Assembly (NCBI RefSeq): GCF_016801865.2
Contig: NC_068938.1
Coordinates: forward strand, 18,658,873 to 18,722,872
DNA length: 64,000 bases
Direction of reading: 5' to 3'
Source: Culex pipiens pallens
Taxonomy: Eukaryota > Arthropoda > Insecta > Diptera > Culicidae
This document shows positions 35,534-47,460 of this stretch, in pieces (the stretch's first letter is position 1; each line of letters begins with the position of its first letter). A program made the translations under genes and the position numbers. The notes under the pieces were generated by a model. It did not search any database. It was given only the letters and a program-made list of their open reading frames with translations, and was not told the origin of the DNA.

Positions 35534-37255
35534 CAGTCATGCCCCAGTTTTGCACGCCTCGGTTTTGCACTTCCCCAGTTTTGATTCGTTCAGCTCCCTC
35601 GGTTAAGCACGGTCCAGTGCTTAACTGAAGCACAGAGCTTATGGGATTTTGGCTATATGGGAGACATTGGCTTTAATCGTATGACAAATCATGCAAACAT
35701 CAAAAATTATAGTGTTTTGGAATCGGGATGATGTCAGCTATCCATAAAAATTATAATTTCATGGAAATTTTCACAAAAATACGTATTTTTCTTGTATTTT
35801 GAAAATGCAATATTCCTCTAAAAAAAACTCAAAATTATTTTATGCAATATGGGTATCAAATAATTGGATTTTTTCATACATTTCGAGAATGTAATAACAG
35901 CATTTTTGAAAATACTGGTAATTTTCACAAAACTACTTATTTTCGAAAAAAAAACTCCAAATTTCAGTTTTTTACAATATGGGTGTCAAACGATCGGAAT
36001 TTTGTCATACATTTCGAACGTAAAAAAATAACATTTTATTGTAATTACTCAAAATTTTCACAAAACTACGTTTTTTCGAAAAAAAAATACTCAATATTTC
36101 AGTTTTTAACAATATGGATATCAAGCGATCGAGCTTTTTTCATACATTTCGAAAGTTATAATACAATTTTTTTAAATACTCAAAATTTCTACAAAACAAC
36201 GTATTTTCAAAAAAAAATAATCCAAATTTCATTTCTAACAATATTGCTATCAAACGATCGGGATTTTTTCATACATTTCGAATGTAATACCAACATTTTT
36301 TGAAAATACTCATAACTTTCACAAAACTAAGTATATTCGAAAAAATACTTAAAATTTAAGTTGTTTACAATATGGGTATCAAACGATCTAGTTTTTATTC
36401 ATACATTTCAAATGTAATAACATTTTTTTTTTGAAAATGCTCAAAATTTTCACAACACAATGTTTTTTTCGAAAAAATACTGAAATTTTCAGTTATTGCT
36501 ACTCATATTGTAAAAAACTAAAATTTTGAGAATTTTTAAAAAATACGTAGTTTTGTGAAATTTTTTAAGCATTTTCAAAAAATGTTGTTATTACATTCGA
36601 AATTTTTGAAAAAAATCCGATCATTTGACCCATATCGTGAAAAATTGAAAATTTGAGTATTTTTTTTTAAATACGTAGTTTTGTGAAAATTTTCAGTATT
36701 TTCCCAAAATGTTGGTATGACATTCGAAATGTATGAAAAAATCCCGATCGTTTGATTGTAAGAAATGAAATTTTGATTATTTTTTTCGAAAATACGTAGT
36801 TTTGTGGAAATTTTGAGTACTTTCAATAAATAAATGGTATTACATTCGAAATGCATGAAAAAAATTTATATCGTGAAAAACTGAAATCTTGAGTATTTTT
36901 TCAAAAATACTTAGTTTTGTGAAAATTTGAGCATTTTCAAAGAATGTTGTTATTACATTCGAAATGTATGAAAAAAAACCCGATCATTTGATACTCATAT
37001 TTCAATAACAATTAATGGCATTTTCCAAATACAGGAATAATACGTATTTTTGTGAAAATTTTTATGTAATTTTTTTGCAATGGATAGCTGCTATCATCAT
37101 TTCAAAACATTATAATGTTTTGATGATTGCATGATTATTCATACGATTATAGCCAATATCTCCCATTTAGCCAAAATCCCATAAGCTCTGTGATTCAGTT
37201 ATGCACGACTCGGTTTTGCATCCCCCATATGCGGTACTAAAACGATGTATGACTG
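35534..37255. mobile_element. 1.72-kb foldback element with ~130-bp subrepeats, pogo-like ends
   Basis: Flanked by TA (35532-35533 and 37256-37257). The ends are CAGTCATGCCCCAGTTTTGC and a complement starting CAGTCATACATCG. Inner subterminal blocks also pair (CTCGGTTTTGCA, CATAAGCTCTGTG, CCAAAATCCCATA). Between them, the left arm holds about five tandem units of ~130 bp, each with TATGGGTATCAAACGATCGG and TTTTTTCATACATTTCGAA (near 35875, 36006, 36141, 36270 and 36400). The right arm holds about four inverted units (near 36593, 36720, 36842 and 36955). The ends resemble pogo/Tigger-type elements. No transposase. Confidence 0.87.
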
Positions 37256-37369
37256 TATCACGAAACTTTAAGATTACATGTTGGCCTTCGATTTTCAGAC
37301 AGCTTTGATAGGTTCAATATTTGTTTCAAAGAATCTGTTTTGTCCTATACTACTCAATTTAGATTGAAT

Positions 37370-37381
37370 AAAATTGTTTTG
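37370..37381. repeat. SINE target-site duplication, left
   Basis: AAAATTGTTTTG, identical to 37806-37817 on the other side of the SINE. It marks the insertion site exactly. Confidence 0.9.
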
Positions 37382-37805
37382 CCGGGACCGTGGTGTAGGG
37401 GTAAGCGTGGTTGCCTCTCACCCAGTCGGCCTGGGTTCGATCCCAGACGGTCCCGGTGGCATTTTTCGAGACGAGATTTGTCTGATCACGCCTTCCGTCG
37501 GACGGGAAGTAAATGTTGGCCCCGGACTAACCTAAAAAAAAAAAAGGTTAGGTCGTTAGCTCAGTCCAGGTGTAGGAGTCGTCTCCCTGGGTCCTGCCTC
37601 GGTGGAGTCGCTGGTAGACAGTTTGGACTCACAATCCAAAGGTCGTCAGTTCGAATCCCGGGGTGGATGGAAGCTAAGGTGTAAAAAGAGGTTTGCAATT
37701 GCCTCAACAATCAAGCCTTCGGACACTTAGTTTCGAGTAGGAATCTCGCAATCGAGAACGCCAAGGCAATGCTGTAGAGCGAATAATTTGATTTGATTTT
37801 TTTTG
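37382..37805 (+). mobile_element. Composite tRNA-derived SINE with two tRNA-like heads
   Basis: The 424-bp insert lies between identical 12-bp target duplications. Head 1 (37382-37460) is tRNA-like, with an A box TGGTGTAGGGG (37391-37401), a B box GGTTCGATCCC (37434-37444) and an anticodon-loop-like CTCTCAC, resembling tRNA-Glu(CTC). A linker follows and ends in a run of 12 A (about 37534-37545). Head 2 has an anticodon-type hairpin TTGGA-CTCACAA-TCCAA (37623-37639; CAC, Val-like) and a B box AGTTCGAATCC (37648-37658). A conserved-looking tail ends in TTTGATTTGATTTTTTTT. Two tRNA-related units recall the Culex pipiens Twin SINEs, described as dimeric tRNA-related; whether this is the same family is not shown here. 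Confidence 0.9.
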
Positions 37806-37817
37806 AAAATTGTTTTG
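37806..37817. repeat. SINE target-site duplication, right
   Basis: AAAATTGTTTTG, the second copy of the 12-bp duplication. Confidence 0.9.
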
Positions 37818-39939
37818 TTTTATCTGGTTTAAATACCAAGCTTTATACAGAATTTTAATACAAAAATGTAACAGGCAATCAACAGGTCAAGAAGCTTTCA
37901 AAGAAACATTTTAAAGGGTTTTTTGAATACAAAGAGAATCCGAAATATGATGAAAATCCGATTTCACGAACCACTGCAAAATAAACAATTGTTATTTTTC
38001 GTGACGGTACAACGCTTCCTTATACCCCCTTTTTAAAAGTCATGTTTAATTTTATTCTTACAACATCTGCTTTTATCAATAAGAGGTCTTATAAATGAGT
38101 CATTTTACTATCAAAATCCGTTTAGAATGATTTAAAAATGCTGGCAAAAATTAAAAATTTCCAACATTTATACATTTTACAAGTTCTGCTAACACATATG
38201 ATCCAAAGTTCAACTTGAAAAACTGCTTGGTAAAAAAGTGCTAAGAATCTGTCAGATCAGTTCCGTAACATAGCCAAAGTAGATCTGACCCACCAAGGGT
38301 TAGCCATCAACGCCAAGTCTAGCCCGGTTCTATTGGCGGCGGGTGCATTCCCCCCTAGACCTGTGTAGGGCTTCGCAGCTCGTCGTACGTGTAACACGCG
38401 ATGCAATTAAGAGATAATAAAGTGATTCTTTTCTCTCCCTTACCATTTTTGGGCTTTCCCACCGTGAATTGTGTCTCGCTGTAAAAGGTAGCTCTCGCCG
38501 GGGGATTGCTCGATAGTGTTTCAAGGTCGATCGCCCTTTCGATTGCACCACGGTACCGTTAGTTGGTCAACCACAATCAACTTGTTGGCTCCGTCAATTC
38601 TAATCAAACCCCGGGTGATGGCGGACCTTGCATAACTCCACGATCCCGCGCTCGACTCAAATTAGTACCCAAATTGGATCATCAATCACGACGTCGGATG
38701 CACCCGCGAGCGAGATCGTTCTGTAGAACAAAACTGTCGATCTTCGGGTCGTCGCGATCCGATCGATCATTCCCAAATCTCAAACTCGGTAGCGGCTTCG
38801 CCGCGAAAACGAAACTTGCTGTTGAACATCACTGCAAGCGGTATAGACCACGGCCGGTCCGGTCGCATCGCATCGAGTGGGGTGCCTCTTTGACATATTA
38901 GATACGCTAATGAAACTTCTTCTGCCGGAGGAGGAGGAACCGGTTTTAATCGATACTCTACGGCGGCTAATTCATCGATCATCTCTCCGTGGCCGAGAGC
39001 GCAGAAATTTGTTTATTTGTTTGTAACGAATCCATCAATATATTTGATGAACGTGGTCGCGTGGAACCGGTCCCCGGGAAAGCTGCTGCTGCTCCGAGCG
39101 GGAACCGGACCCAGCAAATCTGTCCATTATTTATGGGGCTTCGGAAATCATGTCGGGGTCCGACATGTTGAGGTTAGTGTGCGCGCGGTGTTACACTGGC
39201 ACGGTTATGGACTGGCCACCGGATCAGGTACGGTACTTGACTCGGACTCTCTGCGCGCGGTGGGCATTTAATTACCGTGCACTCCGAGGGTGGCACCGCT
39301 AATCGAAGCCGATGGACACCTCTTAGAGATATCGGCGAGCGGTTGGGAGTTGGATTTCTCCGTCGTGAAACACGTGGTGGTCGCCGTCATCATGATCGTC
39401 GCCCGTGCAGTGACTTTTAATCACTGTGATTATTCAATTATGAAAGCAAACGGCTGCCTGCTTTGGGATTAACGGACTAGGGGGCTTGATCTAAAGTGGC
39501 GTGACGAGCAGTTATCGTATGGAATGCTGAAGGTCTCCATGACGGGGGGACGACAAATTGGCGGCGGCACGTCAACGAAAGCGAGAGTGTCAAGGTTAGG
39601 GGAAATCGTGCTTAGGGAGTCGTTGATTCTTGGACTCGATCAATCTGTTTCTATGTTCATGCATATATGCATGAATTTTCAAAGGCTTGTTCTTCACTAA
39701 ACTAAGACTAACAAAATATAAAGGAAATCAAGACGAGAGAAAGACTAGTTTTCAGAAGACAAAAACTTTAAAAAAAAAATTAAAAATAGATTTCAGCAGT
39801 CTAAGAATTCTTTAAATCAGATAAGAACCTAGTGTCCTGTGATGTTAAATTTAAAATGTTTTGAAATTAAAGGAATCAATCTGCAAATCAGAATGGAGAC
39901 TCATTTTCAAATACAGTAGACAGTTCTCTACGAAAGCGG
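37818..39939. other. Unique sequence with GC-rich TAAT-containing island
   Basis: 38250-39640 is unique and GC-rich, with overlapping frames on both strands (38563-38901 +, 38767-38982 -) but no domain or matched splice pair. TAATTA-like cores recur, suggesting intronic regulatory DNA. The flanks are AT-rich and featureless. Confidence 0.35.
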
Positions 39940-40375
39940 TATTTTTTCATAAATTTTAATTTTTGTATTTTTTAATCCGGTTGAAACTTTTTTGGTGCCT
40001 TCGGTATGCCCAAAGAAGCCATTTAGCATCATTAGTTTGTCCATATAATTTTCAATACAAATTTGGCAGCAGCCCATATAAAATTGATATATACAAATTC
40101 AAAAATCTGTATCTTTTGAAGAACTTTTTGAACGATTTAGTGTCTTCGGCAAAGTTTTAAAACTCACTTTTTGTCACTAAAACTTGATTTGCAAAAAAAA
40201 ACAATATTTTTTTTATTTTCTGATATATATTGATCATACAAATTTTCTACTTCATTTTTCGATGTAAAATCGAATTTGCAATCAAAAAGTAGTTCAGTGA
40301 AATTTTGATTAAGTGCACCGTTTTTAAGTTATAACCATTTTTATTTTTGAAAAGCAGGGACAATTCTCTATATTT
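39940..40375 (+). mobile_element. Dispersed repeat copy
   Basis: Same order of blocks as 23153-23490: CCCAAAGAAGCCATTT, GAACTTTTTGAACGATTTAG, GTGTCTTCGGCAAAGTT, then TTTTTGTCACTAAAACTTG. The left edge carries CAGTTCTCTAC and the right edge CAATTCTCTA, relatives of the GAGCAATTCT ends. Degenerate and non-coding. Confidence 0.6.
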
Positions 40376-40457
40376 AGCTTTATTGAACGTTGTTGATTCG
40401 ACCCTAAGTTGCAAAGATTTAAAAAACCCGATTTAATCCCACCTGGGGTGAGATAGA

Positions 40458-42854
40458 GCCTTTCTTACTAAAGAATATAACGATGGTAGAACTTCTTTCA
40501 ATTCATAACATTGACTTTGTTTAGAAGAAGAAGAAAGTCTTATGATGAAAGCAAAGTATTATAAATGATATGATTTCCAAAAGAAACAAAAAACGCCATT
40601 TTCACCAAAAGAATATTTTTAATCGTACATATTCTTAATCAAACAAGCGTTTATGACAAACGCGAGCATAGCAAGCTTCACATGCGCCAGTGACAACGCA
40701 CACCGCGGTAGGCGCAAAGAAAAACCGAGGTATAAGTGAACCGCGTGTGCCGCACGGTGCAGGGAAGATAGCCATTCAGCTTCTACGAATGTGACAGAGT
40801 CAGAGATAGCTATTTTTACAACCGCACCACTACACACTCAATCGCGAGAACCTTCGGTAGAAAGCCATTGGCGTCGCCAGCATTGAAAACTTTGAAAACG
40901 ATATAAACGATGAAAAGCTTAGAAAGCTTCTATTGGAATCCAATGAACCCTGTTAAATAAACTTACGAAATCACGAAAAAATTATATCTTCTTTTAGGCG
41001 ATTTTCGGAGCACACGGAAAACAAATAGATTGTAGCCGGATGAATGTCCTATGTCACAAAAGTTTTTAAATAAACATTGGACAGTGATGCAAAAACAAAC
41101 AGGGCAAAAGAAACCGAAAAGCTACGATATCTTACATGTTGTAGGAAACATCGGTAGACAAGCTACTACAAACGAGTATAAGTCGAGCCAGCAAATATAT
41201 GCGCCAGCATTCTCGCGCCAGTATTCGAAGCTCAACTTGACAACTTGTCGACTTGGCGACGAAGCGTCGAAAATCGATGCAGTGTGATTTTTTGACGATT
41301 TTTCCGATTAAAATTCATGCTAAATCGACATATTTACGAAGATGGAAATGACGTCCTGGCTTAAAGTAAAACCTATACCTTTCTTTAGTAAGAAAGGCAA
41401 AAAGTAAATCGTTCTAAAAATTGATCGGGATTGCCGATCGATGTCGAATTTGTTTCAGATGCTCACTCATGGTCTGTACTATGAATGTAGCAAGAAATTT
41501 TGAATAAAATCAGAAATGAAAAATGTTGGCGAAGGTCACCAGGTGGGCTTTTACCTTTTTTTAGGGATTTTTTTTCTTATGGTAGGTCAATCAAACGGCT
41601 CTAACTCCAGAACCATATTATGAATCTGGATGAAAATTTGGGAGGTTGTAGGGCTCGAAAAATGCAATTTTTGAGATAAATAAAAGATATGAAAATGAAA
41701 AAAATTGACCATATTTTCATTTGAAAACTGTGTATTTTGTTGAAAAGTCTGGCCGCATCCGAAAACAGATGGATATTTCGAAATTTGCGTGGCAACTCGC
41801 CCAGGTTCAGCACACTAGCTTTCGTCTGCATTTAGAAGAATCGAAATCGGATATATGGGAGCTGAGAACGGCGCGACACAAAATTTAGCAAAATTTTACC
41901 ACATACGAACATCACTCGACCTCCACGGAATTTATTTTCTCAAAATTTGAGGGTTGGAGATAGACGAGTTCTGTCAAGGTGAATCGATAGAGCGTCGAAA
42001 ATCGATGCAGTGTGATTTTTTGACGATTTTTCCGATTAAAATTCATGCTAAATCGACATATTTACGAAGATGGAAATGACGTCCTGGCTTAAAGTAAAAC
42101 CTATACCTTTCTTTAGTAAGAAAGGCAAAAAGTAAATCGTTCTAAAAATTGATCGGGATTGCCGATCGATGTCGAATTTGTTTCAGATGCTCACTCATGG
42201 TCTGTACTATGAATGTAGCAAGAAATTCTGAATAAAATCAGAAATGAAAAATGTTGGCGAAGGTCACCAGGTGGGCTTTTACCTTTTTTTAGGGATTTTT
42301 TTTCTTATGGTAGGTCAATCAAACGGCTCTAACTCCAGAACCATATTATGAATCTGGATGAAAATTTGGGAGGTTGTAGGGCTCGAAAAATGCAATTTTT
42401 GAGATAAATAAAAGATATGAAAATGAAAAAAATTGACCATATTTTCATTTGAAAACTGTGTATTTTGTTGAAAAGTCTGGCCGCATCCGAAAACAGATGG
42501 ATATTTCGAAATTTGCGCGGCAACTCGCCCAGGTTCAGCACACTAGCTTTCGTCTGCATTTAGAAGAATCGAAATCGGATATATGGGAGCTGAGAACGGC
42601 GCGACACAAAATTTAGCAAAATTTTACCACATACGAACATCACTCGACCTCCACGGAATTTATTTTCTCAAAATTTGAGGGTTGGAGATAGACGAGTTCT
42701 GTCAAGGTGAATCGATAGAGCGTCGAAAATCGATGCAGTGTGATTTTTTGACGATTTTTCCGATTAAAATTCATGCTAAATCGACATATTTACGAAGATG
42801 GAAATGATGTCCTGGCTTAAAGTAAAACCTATACCTTTCTTTAGTAAGAAAGGC
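40458..42854. mobile_element. Element with GCCTTTCTTACTAAAG ends and duplicated right half
   Basis: The left end GCCTTTCTTACTAAAG (40458-40473) is the exact complement of CTTTAGTAAGAAAGGC, which occurs at 41383-41398, 42111-42126 and finally 42839-42854. The right half is tandemly repeated (see the 728-bp array), so the original element was probably about 0.94 kb. The interior includes a GC-rich stretch at 40660-40870 and no transposase. No clear target duplication. Confidence 0.65.
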
Positions 42855-42857
42855 AAA
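41263..42857. repeat. 728-bp tandem repeat, 2.2 copies
   Basis: AGCGTCGAAAATCGATGCAG recurs at 41263, 41991 and 42719, exactly 728 bp apart. Copies 1 and 2 are full and nearly identical: the 76-codon minus frames at 41601-41831 and 42329-42559 are the same. Only a few substitutions are visible (for example AATTTTGAATAAA versus AATTCTGAATAAA). Copy 3 is the first ~139 bp. This is recent unequal exchange, or possibly an assembly duplication. Confidence 0.95.
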
Positions 42858-42882
42858 ACAGGAAAATTGATGTTTCCTAAGT

Positions 42883-43743
42883 TGGAGATCGAAGCAAACT
42901 GTGCGCGGGTTCGGACGTTCAAATTTTTTCTCGCTGTCATTTTGTGAAAAAATCTAGAACTTGAAAAAAAAGTGTGGTGTAGTGGAATTTGAAGGCAAAT
43001 CACGGGATGGTGCCATTGAAAATACGGTTTCCGCGATTCGTCGGGGCGATTGCTACCCCAGAAGGTGCCGGGAACTACGAACTCTCATCAATACCAGCGA
43101 GCTGTTGGATTTGGACCAAGGATCGATTTCTAAAGAAATTCATCAAGGCTTGCAGCAGCACATCAACACCCCAGCAGTATCCGTTCAGGCGAGATCTGTT
43201 TCTATGCTGGAAGCTAGAAGACGCGTGGCGAATCGGTCGGAATGGACCAACCTCTGAAGTTTTTCTTATTTGGTGAGATCTTTCCTATATAAATATCAAA
43301 ATACTCTTTCACTTATACTAACATTCATTCAGATCAACAAAGACAAACCACGCCAATTTAACTATATACGCGGTAGGGTGTCCCTTTAGTCGTTCGCTGT
43401 GAGTTGTGGATTGCCTGCTTCTCTAATGAAGGTTCGGCTGAGGGGGTATGCTTATTAATTTCTCGTCGCTCCATACCCTCAGTGACGTGATGGGAGCAAG
43501 GGCGTCTATGCGAAGTGTCCCTACACCCGCTACAAATTTCCGGCGCTTGGGAAGGGAAGCGGGAAACCATTTTGATCTATGCGCCGGTATTTGTAGCATT
43601 AAAATTCGTGCAAAAAAACTTATGCACGTGGGTGTACAGATTATGGAGTAAAAGATGATCGAATTGTTCACCTAGCGCTCACATTTGTTTCGGGACCAAG
43701 TTGCCTGCGGGAATGGGGATCATACATACATACATACATACAT
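42883..43743 (+). mobile_element. Non-LTR retroelement-type insertion with (CATA)n tail
   Basis: The 861-bp insert is flanked by an identical 23-bp direct repeat, 42860-42882 and 43744-43766 (it begins AGGAAAATTGATGTTTCC). The right end is a run of CATA units directly abutting the target repeat, as in LINE insertions. Two overlapping frames (42961-43257 and 42989-43276) are open, but I recognise neither, and there is no reverse transcriptase. It is therefore a truncated or internally deleted LINE copy. The joined flanks are repeat sequence, so the target was the preceding element's edge. Confidence 0.78.
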
Positions 43744-43766
43744 AGGAAAATTGATGTTTCCTAAGT

Positions 43767-44225
43767 CTCACCCAAACAACTTGCCATTATCTAATGTCGA
43801 CATCTCAGCAACTTATGGTCCGATTTTCAATGTTAAAATATGAAACATTTGTGAAATTTTCCGATCTTTTCGAATTATTTTTTTTCCATAATTTTTAAAC
43901 CAAGACTCACATTTTAAAAGGGCGTTATATTGAATTGTTTGAAAATCAAAAAAAAAAAAAAATAAAGAAAGTGTTTTTTTGCAAATTAAGTTTTAGTGAC
44001 AAAAAGTGAATTTAAAAATCACCCTAATTTTTAACCGTGTATCATTTTTGTTCAGTGTAGTCCTTATCCATATCTACAACTTTGCCGAAGACACCAAACC
44101 GATCAAAAAATTCCTTCAAAAGATAAAGATTTTTTAATTTTCATACATCATTTTTATATGGGCAGCTGTCAAATTTGAATGGAAAATTATATGTACAAAC
44201 TAGTCTAGTAACATAACAGCATAAC
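43767..44225 (-). mobile_element. Dispersed repeat copy
   Basis: Reverse-oriented copy of the family at 39940-40375. It shares ATGTCGACATCTCAGCAA, TTTAAAAGGGCGTTAT, TTTTAGTGACAAAAAGTG, AACTTTGCCGAAGACACC and AAAAAATTCCTTCAAAAGA. Non-coding. Confidence 0.65.
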
Positions 44226-44353
44226 ACTAACAGATCACTCACTTGTTTTCGGTAGTTTAAGACTAATGAGTCCAAACTAAATTGGAGCTAGTTTTTTGTA
44301 TTCTTAGATACACATCAACCGAAAAACATAGAATTTAAATTAAACCGATTTTG

Positions 44354-44513
44354 GGGACCATCCATAAACCACGTGGACACTTTAGGGGGGGTATGGCGAT
44401 TGTCCACGATCCATACAAAAAAGTTTTTTTTGTATGGACAATTGTCCACGAGGGGGGGAGGGGGGGGGTTATAGATTCCCAAAAAAGTGTCCACGTGGTT
44501 TATGGATGGTCCC
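44354..44513. mobile_element. Intact palindromic MITE with GGGACCATCCATAAACC ends
   Basis: The 160-bp element has a ~30-bp perfect terminal inverted repeat starting GGGACCATCCATAAACCACG, plus a second inner inverted repeat (TTGTCCACGATCCATACAAA against GTATGGACAATTGTCCACG). Runs of G occupy the spacers. The flanks TTG/TTG (44351-44353 and 44514-44516) could be a 3-bp duplication, but this is weak. A relative sits at 6971-7121. Confidence 0.85.
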
Positions 44514-47460
44514 TTGCGAAACACAGCCATTTGAAAATATTGTAGTTTTACTGAATTCCTTCAAGCATTTCCTGTCCCAGAAGTTAATTTATCATCTTGT
44601 TCCCGCCTGTGCACTACATAACTTTGGCACCCCATCCGGGCCACTCAAAACCGGAATGTACTTGCGACACGCGCGTGTCCACGCCAGGTTCCGCTGAAGA
44701 ATGCATCAATAACTCGTCCAAACTGACAGCACTGGCTGCAGTGCAGTGCAACCAAATTCAGGCGTCGTCAGGGTAGAAAGTGGTTTGGCGAACATGAATT
44801 ACCTCGCTCTTCCTGGTCCTACCGGTACCTGGGCCCGGTATTGTGCTGGGTTGATCCCGCTGCAAGGTTCCAGCAGCAGCAAGGTATTCGGGAATAATAC
44901 CCATAAATTATTCGCCCGTGTTAACCGTTTCATAAATTTTTCTGGGTCTCTCTCTCTCGGGCAGAGCTCGTGAAGGACAGGCGAAAATTTGTACCGTCCA
45001 TGTTTTGCGTTGATGCGGAGGCGGATCTTGTCCCGCGCGATGTAGTTTAGTTGGCTGCCGTTTTGGGGTGATCGGAGATCACGAAAGGTCCTGGCGGCCG
45101 CCGCCAGGTCCTGGCCGGCCCTCCTGAGTTATGTTCGCGTGCTTGGGCGCGCTGTATTCCATTATCGCGAAGCGCGAGGGGGATGTTTAATTAATTTCCA
45201 ACCCGGACGACCGAGTGGCACCACACGGGCAGGTTGAGGGTCGACGTGGTTCCGATTAGCAATTTTAATTTTTGCGAGCGCGTCCTCACCGCGCAGAAGT
45301 TGCTGATCATTGTCGCCGCGGTCGCCGATCTTTGGCGCGAAAACGGCTCAAGGGTTCTAGGATGAGCCGGGCGAGATGATCGTGTAGGCTTCATTTGTAA
45401 TTCTGCTTTGTGGAGGGAGGACGAGAACTGGCGTCAGGCTGTCGCGTGGTCTTTTTGTGGAATTTAATCAACGTTGTTGAGGCTTTGTTCAACATGTGCA
45501 GAAGCTCGCCGAATTTGTTATGGGCTGATCTTCGTGAACTCGATCGATAGCCGGCGCATGGCTAACCTGTGTATGCTGAAAAAACTCAACATGGTCAAGT
45601 TGCAAAATCCAGAACTTCTGAAGATCATTTCAAATATCAACATTGATTCAGTTCAACAGCTTCATTTGGTCTTCCAGATACAGAAAATTGTTACGTAACT
45701 CAGTAGTTCGTTTGAAAAACATCTCGATCCCACTTGATTAGGGAAACCTTTACAACGTTACTTCCGTCCATTATTAGTGTGTTGCATGCATATCATGTCA
45801 CCTGCACCAAATTAACTCCACATTTGTACGGTTTCCTCGTCACGACTCCCCGAACGCTGCTGCCCGACTTCTTCGAACACCTCACTTTGAGAGCTGCCCA
45901 CGAAAAAAAAAGAACGCCGGACACATTCCAAACAAGTCAACATAATGAACTCATTATTTGCACATGCCCGTCGTCGCCGCTGATCCAGGCCTGTGTCTGG
46001 TTGCAACGAGATTATCCCGGGCCGAGCGATTATCCTGCCCCGGTTTCACTTTCAGCAGCAGCTGACACCCCGGGCTGACAGGCCGTCCCGACAGCATTCC
46101 AAGATAACTGCAAATAGGCTTTTAGTAAGAGGAGTGCGCGCGCGCGCGATTACCTCTTCCCATTCACCGAAGATCTTGCGCAGGGTGTTCGAACCTTGGC
46201 GATGACCCGCGCCGGTAGCCCCTGCAGCGCGCGATTCTGGATTGATGTACTGATTTTGATTGCAGCTTTATTCTTGCGAGAATGAAAACGATTAACCGAG
46301 GGCTTAACCTTTGCCAATCTGACAGAGCAATCAGACGGAGTTAGTACACAGCTGTAGACGTCCACGGAGATCTACAACCTTTGCGTTGCGTGTTTCAAAC
46401 AGGGAAATGGCACATCTGTATAGATTTCGCACGATTTGCGTGGAGTTCTGCTGCGCAGAACTAGACGTTTTATTGACCAGTTTTACACCCACGTAGAGTT
46501 GGGACTTTGACTTGTTCTATACGCCAAAGTGACTTTACACGATCCAGGATCGAACGTGTCCTGCCCTGCGGGGTTCCGCACCAAGTGGTTGGTGAAAAGG
46601 TCGTGGTGATCTTTGCGCAAGAGTCCTGCCGTGAGGGGTGTCACTTCTCACTACCTGCAAAAGTAATGAGCTGCGCGGTCCGCGCTAATGAGAATCGTGA
46701 AGGTCTAATAAAGTGCAGATTTTGAGTGATGGTTCAATCGAGTTCAGTTAAAGGTTTGCTCTGCGATTTATCGGAGGTATTAAGCAACAGGTCAGTATTG
46801 ATATCACATTACAGCAATCTACAGTGATATTTCCCGATCTACAACTTCTTCACCATGTATTAGGCAATCTTTCGGATTGTCAGTCCATCTCTTCATTTCT
46901 CGCAAGTGATTAGTCACAGTCAGGCACGCGCAAGCGGTGACTTAATCCATTAAACGCCTCTCTCCACGACGATTGCTGCCGGTATAACTTCATTATTTGC
47001 TTACAAATCCCGAGAGTGGTCAAGACAGCGCACAAATCGTTAAAACTAATACCCCTACAACTTGTTGGTAGCAAACAATCCGCCACCATTATCCGACCAT
47101 CTTGCGGAGACATTGCAGGAAGTTTTTAGTGTTTTTTAAGTCAGGACTAACGTTGTTGTTCCCCCACTAATGAGGTCCCATCTGTCAGGTTCGATGCTTC
47201 CTGGCTAGCTGCAAATCCATTAGGCGGATGTACCCTGGCGGAAGCCCGTGAAAGTGACGTTCACCTGCGCGGGATTGTCAATGGGCAGTTTGCGCGTACG
47301 TACTGTAATCTGATGTGGAAAACTAGTGGCGACCATTACATATGAAGATATTACCATGCGAATGGAGATTTGTTTCGAGATGAATAATGGGTGCACGGAT
47401 TGTCGGCGGCTGATGGACGGACGCGTATGAAAGTTGATAGCTAACGCTTTCTTGTTATCT
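44514..47460. other. Unique GC-rich island, no confirmed gene
   Basis: Non-repetitive, GC-rich DNA with many overlapping short frames, none with recognisable domains. Recurrent TAATTA/ATTAAT cores and restriction of repeats to the edges suggest intronic or regulatory sequence. Confidence 0.4.

Noticed and set aside
37382..37460. A functional tRNA-Glu gene
   Set aside because: The tRNA-like module has an imperfect anticodon stem and is followed by a SINE body, tail and target duplication, so it is a SINE head rather than a tRNA gene.
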